A stretch of DNA of 64,000 nt from Scleroderma bovista (taxonomy: Eukaryota; Basidiomycota; Agaricomycetes; Boletales; Sclerodermataceae): positions 47,829 to 111,828 of the forward strand of contig JAYMGJ010000063.1 of NCBI GenBank assembly GCA_037178675.1. Reading direction: 5' to 3'. The notes beneath the pieces were generated by a model. It had not been told where the DNA came from. It worked only from the letters and a program-made list of their open reading frames with translations, and did not search any database. The position numbers and the translations under genes were made by a program. Positions 57,243 through 64,000 of the stretch are shown here, piece after piece (position 1 is the stretch's first letter; each line of letters opens with the position of its first letter).

Positions 57243-60200
57243 TAGTGTTTTAAGGTCCAGTCCGGTCCGGTCTTTTTCCTAATTTGGAAAGGACCGAGAC
57301 CGCAACCGGTCCTAAATTTTTTCCTTCGCATCAAAGACTGAACCGAACCAACCAGGACCGGTCTTGATCGGTCCTGCACTTTGCTGCAACCGGTCTGAAC
57401 TGGTCTTCCCAGAAACCGGTCCGAAACCGCAAAGGACCAACCAGGACCAATGAAATATGTCAAAACGTAAATTGACATACAAACAAAGCAGTGTATTTCG
57501 TGCAGCAGCAAGTACATAAAGATGGATGATTCCCGGTCTAACTCTCAGCTCTCTTCCGTCATGTCCGAAGCTCGAAAGTCCTCTTGAAAAAAAGTCGTGA
57601 CTGCAAAGGGGCGTGAGCTGGAAAGTCAGAAAGAGAAACGGACAAATGCATGGTCTCGTGCACCAAAGCGCCGGACATCCTCAAAAAGAAAGTTGGGGAA
57701 ACGAAGGGCCAGCTCAGGCCACAGTGAGTTGGACAATGACGAAGATGTTCCACAGAGCTCAAAGAGGCAAAGCAAGAAGAGACGAGAGCACCACAGCAGC
57801 TCCACTTCGGTTGAGGAAGTGGAGGATAGAGACGAGGAATCTGACATTGAGGAGGTCGAGGACAAGGAACATGAGGGTATCAGCAAGGGCCAGGGAAATG
57901 ATGAGGTATGTACTAGCACAATAACTTGCAATCTTGCTTGACTGGATTGATGTGAAGGACGACTTGTTGCATGAACATCGCGCTACAGTACCTGATGTGA
58001 AGCACACAAAGAGAGGGGAGACAAAGGATTTACTTACAATCTTTTCCAATCGGGTGCATGTCAAGTTCATCAAGCCTGATGGGAGCGTTGAGGAGGTCGC
58101 AGGGCGCTGGTGCAATGTATGCAAGTAAGTGAATGCAAAAGGCAGCTTATCTTGCTTGGACTTACGACAATACAGATCAGATGAGGACTTGATAGCGAAA
58201 CATGGAAAGCGCAAGGCATTTTTCATGGGGGGGAACTCCACGTGCTGCCAACACATTCGCTGCCACTACGAAGTATATCATGAACACTGTGAAGCTCAGA
58301 AGATTAAGGAAAACCACCATGCAATTCCACGCAACGTACTGGCTGAAAGAAGAGCGGTTAAGAAAAAAGTGCCTGGGCAGATGACTCTTGACGGTCAGTT
58401 TTCAAAGGTGACAGGCGCTAGTGCACGGATGTTCTCGCGTGAGGATGTCTTGAAATCAGTCGCAGAGTTTGTAGTGTGCGATAATCAGGTGAGTCAGTTT
58501 GCAAAGCTATGTGAACGGTAATCAACTAGACACACAAAAGTCACTAGCAGTGGCTGACAAAGTCTCATTTCGGAACTGCCTTGTTTCCATGTGACCCTCT
58601 GCAACTAAGATAGACATTCCTTCGACTCACGACATCACCGTTTACCTGCACAACACATTCTCTTCGTTTTTTAAGAAGATCCAGGAAGAAATCAAGGTAA
58701 TTGGGTGTTTATGTAGCTCTATCCATCATGTACTGAAGCCAAACTGTTACAGTCAACATCAGCTGGGCGTGTATCAACAACCATGGACCTTTGGTCTGTG
58801 GATCAAATGAAGGCATCTTTCCTCGGCATCACTGCACATTGGATCCATATCGACAGTATGTCCTCAAAGTGGACTTTACGAGCTGAAGTCATTGCATTCC
58901 GGGGGATTTTGGGATCGCACACTGGAGACAATGTCGGGCGTTATTTTGTGGGGCTTTGCGAGCGGGCTGGGATCATTTCTGTGGGAGCCAGCAAGGTTAG
59001 ACCAAGATTTCTTTTGTGTTGAATTTGACTTGACGAATATGCAACAGCTTTACTGTATCACTGCCGACAATGCCAGTAACAACGACATGACTTGTGAAAC
59101 CATCGAGCGGCTTCTACATGCATGCAGGATCTATTCATTTGACCCATTCACTTGTCGCCTGTTCTGCCTTGCACATGTCGTCAACCTAGGTGTCACTGAT
59201 CTCATGGCTGCCATCACCAAAACTGCAACTGTTGAGACCACGTCAGCCATCTGGGAATATGACCCTATGCTCCCCAACAATCATGTACTTGGAGACTCTC
59301 TTGATGTGATCGCTGCTGTGCGTACATTGGCCATCAAGGTTCGTTTATCTTTTCTGTGGCTGCCTTGTTGATCAATGATTAAGTTTACCTATCAAATAGA
59401 TTCAGTGCTCAGGCCAGCGGATTGAATATTTCAGAACACTTCAAGGAAGGTGTGGAATTGATCCTCCACGCATGATACCACTGCATAGCAATGTTCGATG
59501 GGGCACAGCAGACAAGATGCTTGCCCGTGCATATGATCTTCGTCAGGTAAGTCTTTAGTCTTACCAATACTAATGTAGGAACTTATACAGATTATTCTAG
59601 CCAATCAACTTATTCATCGCCTCTGCAGACGAGCTATTTGGTCCCATTACAACTATTCGACGTTCTAGGGATGGCCATGTTGATAAACAAATCCCATGGA
59701 CAGCGTTCACGCTCAAAGCCGCTGATTGGGAGCACGTCAACAATATGCAGGCCATCATCTCAGATGCCAATGCAATCCAACAATATTTTTCAGCAGAGCA
59801 ACATCCGACCCTCTGGCGTGTCGTTCCAGCACTCGAAGAACTTCAAACAAGTTGGGAAGTGAAGCAGAACAATCCAAAGTATCGCCCATACCACTCTGCC
59901 ATTGGCCGTGGTCTTGCCAAGATCGGAAAGTATTATAATAAACTTGATGATAAGCCGGTCTACGTTCTGGCACTTAGTAGGTTCAACTTGATTCTGATGC
60001 ACTTTTATTTTGATTGTCTTGACAGTTCTCCATCCATACTACAAGTTGGATTACATTAAGATGGCTTGGGGAGGAGCTGAAGAACAAGAACAGCAACAAG
60101 CAGCGGGTGATCCAAATGCAAAGAACTGGCACGATGAGGCATTGAAGATCATTGAGAATGCTATGCATGATTATTGGAAAGAAGCTCAGGAGGAATCCCA

Positions 60201-61052
60201 CTGCCAACTTGTCGCCCATGGACAATCAACATCTGCATCTCAGTCATCTCCCACTACAGGCTCTGCCACCCTTGATTCCACATTTGATCAGCATCGCCGT
60301 GAGCTCCTGGAGAAAGCCGCTCGTGAGAACAGCGCCTTGCTGGGTTGGGCCGCTGAATTACGCTGCTATCTCAGTGTGGTCATTGAAGATGCTTCGAAGG
60401 ATATGGATATTATTGCATGGTGGGCGGTAAGTATCACTATGCTATTTCATGCCTCATATACTGACATAACTTGCAGAAACATGCTCATGTGTATCCAACT
60501 CTTTCACGTATCGCACGAGATGTTTGTGCAGTCCCTGCATCATCTGTCCCCTGTGAGCGGCTTTTTTCAGCTGGTGCCGAAATAGCTACAGATCGATGTT
60601 CCCGCCTTGGATCTAGTCGCTTCGAAGAACTTCAAATCATGAAGCACATGTGGAATTCCTCTCTCGTTGACCGTGCTCAAGCCAATTCTTGCGAAGTCAA
60701 AGATATTCTCCTTCAAGATGTCAAGGAGTTGTACGAGCGTGATGAAGAATTGTCCAGGGATGATCAGATGGGTGATGTCGATGATGTCATCATGGTTTAG
60801 TTTGGGTATTGTATCATACTATGTCTGTGTGCCTTTCGTATGGTCAGTGAAATGTTATGCATGCACTATATCAAAAAAGACCGGTTTGGACCAGTCTGTA
60901 ACCGGTCCTTGATTTCAATCTCAATGGTAAGGACCGAGACCGCAAGTTGGCCAACCAGTGCAGGACCGAGACCACAGTCCAGTCCTAAATGTGATCAGTC
61001 CGGTCCAGTCCTCGGTCTTTCATCGGTCCTAGGACTGGACCTTAAAACACTA
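57243..61052 (+). mobile_element. hAT DNA transposon, 3810 bp
   Basis: Terminal inverted repeats of about 21 bp (TAGTGTTTTAAGGTCC...) with the 8-bp duplication ACTTTGGT at 57235-57242 and 61053-61060, the hallmark of hAT insertion. LTRs A (1010-1017), B and D (4188-4195) hold the empty site. Both subterminal regions (about 57260-57450 and 60880-61040) are packed with ACCGGTC/GGACCG motifs, likely transposase-binding sites. One split transposase gene fills the interior. Confidence 0.9.
57522..60800 (+). pseudogene. hAT transposase, ten exons, two in-frame TGA codons
   Basis: Exons 57522-57905, 57958-58124, 58176-58488, 58541-58696, 58753-58995, 59048-59338, 59400-59546, 59601-59976, 60026-60426, 60477-60800; introns are 49-61 nt and all phases agree, for 933 codons to TAG. 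The N-terminus is basic then acidic. A BED-like Cys/His block (GGNSTCCQHIRCHY) lies near residue 210. Catalytic Asp residues stand in TTMDLWSVDQ (about 352) and YCITADNAS (about 428), and the C-terminal dimerisation domain has YPTLSRIARD and SSVPCERLFSAG with the catalytic Glu (about 852). TGA at 57585-57587 and at 58592-58594 (SM*P, where SMRP is usual) break it; both read as CGA to TGA. Initiation downstream of the first stop is conceivable. Confidence 0.85.
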
Positions 61053-62432
61053 ACTTTGGTCATCTTAGGTCTATTGTCAAGCTTGAGAAGTCTTCTCTGG
61101 TCATCTCTGTGTCCCCTGAGCCCTCAGCCTATGGTCCCTTCCTCCCAGATACTTGCCATGTCCATCTTCCTCTGTCGTTCGTCTCGCTTCCCTGGATGCA
61201 TCGAATTCAATACTCTATCTGCTTCCCTACTTTCAGATGACATCCCCCAGCACCATGACAGTTATTCCCCCATTTTATAGTGCTATTAGGAAGAAGAACC
61301 CTCTCTCATTCTTTCCCAGAAGAGAGCTCGTCAAGGGAGCTCATGGTTGCGCTTCAGCGGCACTAGAACACATGCACTATACCTTAGTGTATGCTGACCC
61401 CCCAAAAGACCTCTGGACCCCTGGTACCCTTCTTGTGGCTGTTTTGTCTCGGATCAATCCCCCTATTAATCTCAGATCTTCCCCATTGTTGTCCCATCAA
61501 ATTCCTGATGGTACACAGCCCCCCATCAAACTTCTTAGGCTGTGCATCAATGACTCCTTCTGCTGTGCAGTGACTCATCCCTTGCTTACTGATGCTCTCT
61601 TGTCATCAGTATTACTCTATCCCTTTCGCATTTTTGGTATATAACTCAGCTGATGACTCACTCCCTTACCAATCAATCTTGTCATGCAGCTTACTCATTC
61701 CTTTACTCAGCAGCTTATTCATGCTCCCTATGCTTACTCATTCCTGCTTATCCCTTGCTTACTGATCGCTTACAAACCCCTTACAAAGCTCTTACCAATC
61801 CCTTACCAATCCTTGACAAATTCTGCTTACTCCCTTCTCTTTTTGTACTTTAATGCTGTGCCCCCCCATGTATTTAAACCCCTGGGCTCAGCCCAGTGAA
61901 AAAAGACCCAATTGCACGAAATTATCCCTCTCTCAGACTCTCTCAATCAGTATCCCTTCAGTCTTTGAGTCCTTGTAGGCTTCAGTGAAGGTCTAAAGGC
62001 TCAATATTGTCAAGTTTATCCAAGTTATTCAAGATCTATTCTTTATACTAGGCTCAAGTGGAGTCTAGGCTTCATACCAGTCAATCTTCCTTGCCTCTGG
62101 ACATCAGAGGCATCCCTACCCCTTTGCTGCACCAACCTCTAGGTGTAGTATCGCTACTTCAGTCTCAGTCAACCCAATGCCCGCTTTGACACTTTCTAGG
62201 CTTTAGGAAGAGTCCAGACCCCTATCCCCTTTGTCTTCTATTACTCCTGTACCCCAGGAGTATCCTGCATCATCGTCTGCATCACCCTGTTGGTGTAGAT
62301 CCCCTTCCCCCCTCCTCAGCACATCCTCTCTGGACACCACAGAGGTAAACCACCACTTGCACATTTTCGTAGTCCTTTGTTGGTGTTGTGTTTGGGTTAT
62401 TACTCCAACCCAAATCCACACTTTGACTCACA

Positions 62433-63214
62433 GCAGGCCCGTACGAAGTGTGGAAAGACTGTGACTTACCAATTGTAACTTGGTGTATTTGGCATTGAAC
62501 GACAATTGCATCAGCTCGTCTCTCATATTCTTGAGGATTTCATCCTCAATCTCCGCTAGGGAGAAACCCACAGGAGAACCGATGGTGTGGTGCCACAGGC
62601 GTCGTTGTGGGGTGGCCTTGAAGAACTGCTCGCAAGACAGTTTCTCGTCTGGGAGCGGGTCCGTTTTTAGGCCTTTCTTGGCCATAGATGTTTTGACGAA
62701 AGAATGTGTACCGTCGTCCTGCCTTTTCCAAACATACATGTCATTGTCTGGGGTCGTGGCTACCTCTTCCACGTCGGAGATTCCCTGATTCATGAAGTAG
62801 AAGAGTTCAATGTAATTCCCGCTTTCCATTTGCTTGAGTGCATATTTGGCAGGGAGGCAGATCAGGTCAACTGGGGCTTTGGCATTTGGGACTGGTATGA
62901 ACTTTGTTTTGTGCTTTTTTTCGCTCTTCGGCAAGAGTGGCATCTTTTTCAGCTTGGTCTTGCTGAAGGAGGACCTCTTCAGCAGCAGTGGTGAGGTGCC
63001 TGGCTGCTTCTTCTTTGTGAGCTTCTTCGGTGATAACCCTGTCCCACTCAGTTTTGTCTCTCTCGTTGTTGATGGTCCAGAGGCACAGGAGAGCGGCGGC
63101 AACTAAATCCTCTGGCACACCTGTGTCAGTGAGTGTGTGGCAGGCATCAGCATGCTGGTCTAGCATGAAATCAGGCCAGACAGCCTCATGAGGATTGGGG
63201 TGATTGGGTGGCAT
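62433..63214 (-). pseudogene. Retroelement-associated charged protein gene, frameshifted and truncated
   Basis: Starts MPPNHPNPHEAVWPDFML at 63214. The N-terminal frame has a short helical domain (GVPEDLVAAALLCLW) and a long charged coiled segment (EEAHKEEAARHLTTAAEEV). At a T7 run (62915-62921, plus strand) the frame shifts by one, after which FIPVPNAKAPVDL, YIELFYFMNQGISD, WKRQDDGTHSF and RDELMQLSFNAKYTKL follow. This is the layout of proteins often found beside agaric LTR elements (Gag-like; role unproven). LTR C ends it at 62432. The shift may be a true mutation or a homopolymer error. Confidence 0.6.
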
Positions 63215-63446
63215 GATGATGAATGAAAAGAGGAAATGAAAGAAAGAAGTGGAGAGTGAGAGTGAGAGAAATGAGTTGAGTGATTCAAGACGTGAACAAA
63301 TGCGAAAGAAAGGGTGAGCTCGTCACGCACTGAGGGGGGGACCGGAGGTTCAGTGCGAGACGAGCAGAAGGAAGAGGCAAGGCACCTTGCTTACCCAATG
63401 CGTAGACTATATTCTACGAGATGCCTCATGCCTTGGCTATCTTAGA
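63215..63446. other. Upstream region with two inverted repeats
   Basis: GCTCGTCACGCACTGA (63316 on) pairs with TCAGTGCGAGACGAGC ending at about 63365. A second pair, GGCAAGGCACCTTGC region against CATGCCTTGGC, spans about 63377-63439. The first could be a hairpin in the 5' leader. No gene. Confidence 0.45.
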
Positions 63447-63792
63447 AAGCCAATATTATGTTTTACAATTACATTCTGAATTAAATTCTACCCCTGTCAA
63501 AATATTGAAATTCCCACAGTAGGTTCCAGCCACTCTATCACATCAGCAAAACAGCAATTTACTCTACAGGCCTGTACAGAGTAAGGGTTACTGCACAATG
63601 GGGGACCTACCTGTACAGTCATGTACAGATGGTACAGAGCAATGCATATGTGTTCCAATTGGTTCATAGATGAATTTTTTTTGGTCTGTACAAGTCTGTA
63701 CCTCTGTAGTGTCTGTGCAAAAATGACTGTTTTGCTGATGCACCTACCCATCTGGGCTACTTTGTAAGTGAGCAGGTAACCCAAAACTAGCT
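63447..63792. repeat. Half MITE and a hairpin-forming element
   Basis: 63447-63512 is the right half of the small MITE complete at 63794. CATCAGCAAAACAG (about 63541-63554) is repeated inverted as CTGTTTTGCTGATG (about 63728-63741), with GTAGGT/ACCTAC just outside, so 63515-63750 is a palindromic element with a TGTACAG-rich interior. Confidence 0.5.
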
Positions 63793-63793
63793 A

Positions 63794-63922
63794 CAGTGGA
63801 AATTTCAATATTTTGACATGGGTAGAAGTTAATTCAGAAAATGTAATTGTACAGTATAATATTTCACAATTGTCTTTTGATTTATATTCTACCTTGGTCA
63901 AAACATTGAAATTTCCCATGTG
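63794..63922. mobile_element. Complete small palindromic MITE, 129 bp
   Basis: CAGTGGAAATTTCAATATTTT at one end is matched by AAAACATTGAAATTTCCCATG at the other, and TA flanks both sides. The two halves pair for most of their length. Relatives: 34727-34811 and 63447-63512. Confidence 0.6.
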
Positions 63923-63981
63923 TAACAGGGTTGCTTGCTGATTATAAAATCATACTAGTATAATATTTCCATTGCTGTTAA

Positions 63982-64000
63982 TGAGACAACCCTAAGGGCA
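63982..64000 (-). mobile_element. Edge of an inverted copy of the 382-bp LTR
   Basis: TGAGACAACCCTAAGGGCA is the exact reverse complement of the 3' end of the LTR at 5969-6350. The remainder lies outside the window. Confidence 0.6.

Larger units (their letters stand above)
56516..62432 (+). mobile_element. Long LTR, copy C, split by a hAT transposon
   Basis: Parts 56516-57242 and 61053-62432 together match LTR D (minus, 2884-4850), from TGTCACACACC to GACTCACA. TATTTAAA lies near 61870. A solo 5-bp target duplication could not be confirmed (CGGTG before, CAGCA after), so it may be a recombined or truncated copy. Its right end interrupts the reading frame of the gene fragment at 62433-63214. 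Confidence 0.7.

Noticed and set aside
36762..58594. TGA recoding (an alternative genetic code) as the cause of repeated in-frame TGA
   Set aside because: Both WD40 genes in this window appear to use TGA as a normal stop, and TGA interruptions are confined to element-derived genes, so CpG-to-TpG decay of CGA is simpler.
56516..62432. LTR C as a clean solo LTR with a 5-bp target duplication
   Set aside because: The flanking 5-mers differ (CGGTG and CAGCA, or AGCGG and GCAGG with TG...CA ends) in ways that CpG decay does not explain.
1..64000. tRNA or rRNA genes
   Set aside because: I saw no cloverleaf-compatible segment or rRNA signature by eye; a covariance-model scan would be needed to exclude them fully.

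Overview
The window reads as a chromosome segment of a mushroom-forming basidiomycete (Agaricomycetes). Evidence: split genes with introns of about 50 nt, WD40 and P-loop GTPase genes of agaric type, an alpha-aminoadipate-pathway homocitrate synthase, a DUF6532 remnant, and mobile elements typical of this group (KDZ transposase with a Ulp1-like domain, hAT, Ngaro/DIRS-order tyrosine-recombinase retroelement, long-LTR retroelements, palindromic MITEs). No database search was possible; family names rest on motifs I can see.

Layout. 1-19 kb is repeat DNA almost free of CpG: a 2.3-kb LTR (A), the 5' end of an opposed LTR retroelement (D), a decayed DUF6532 gene, a 382-bp solo LTR, satellites arranged as a mirror image around 12.8 kb, and an 81-bp minisatellite of about 39 units. 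18.7-34 kb is the gene island: GTPase, WD40 gene 1, a 869-bp element with perfect 41-bp terminal inverted repeats, homocitrate synthase, WD40 gene 2 and an RWDD2-like gene. 34.7-45 kb is a Ngaro-type retroelement broken by two 0.6-0.7-kb palindromic MITEs and by a second copy of the 2.3-kb LTR (B), which itself carries a small Gag-only LTR retrotransposon (TR-GAG). 45.0-56.45 kb looks like one 11.4-kb composite element bounded by 41-bp imperfect inverted repeats; it carries a KDZ transposase/Ulp1 gene, a small convergent ORF that abuts it, and a long multi-exon gene with several putative SUMO-interacting motifs. 56.5-62.4 kb is another long LTR (C) split by a 3.8-kb hAT transposon with 8-bp target duplications. 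62.4-64 kb holds a retroelement-associated gene fragment, small palindromic elements and the edge of an LTR.

How it fits together. The elements form a readable insertion stack (Ngaro < LTR B < TR-GAG; LTR C < hAT; small palindrome < MITE), with empty sites for TR-GAG and hAT present elsewhere in the window. Damage is strikingly uniform: all ten differences between the TR-GAG LTRs are CpG transitions, and the in-frame stops I traced in the element genes are all TGA at places readable as former CGA. This points to CpG-directed C-to-T mutation of repeats. The gene-island genes splice through without such stops. The most interesting candidates are the composite element pairing a Ulp1-like peptidase with a SIM-rich protein, the TR-GAG with an apparent self-priming primer site, and the mirror satellite block.
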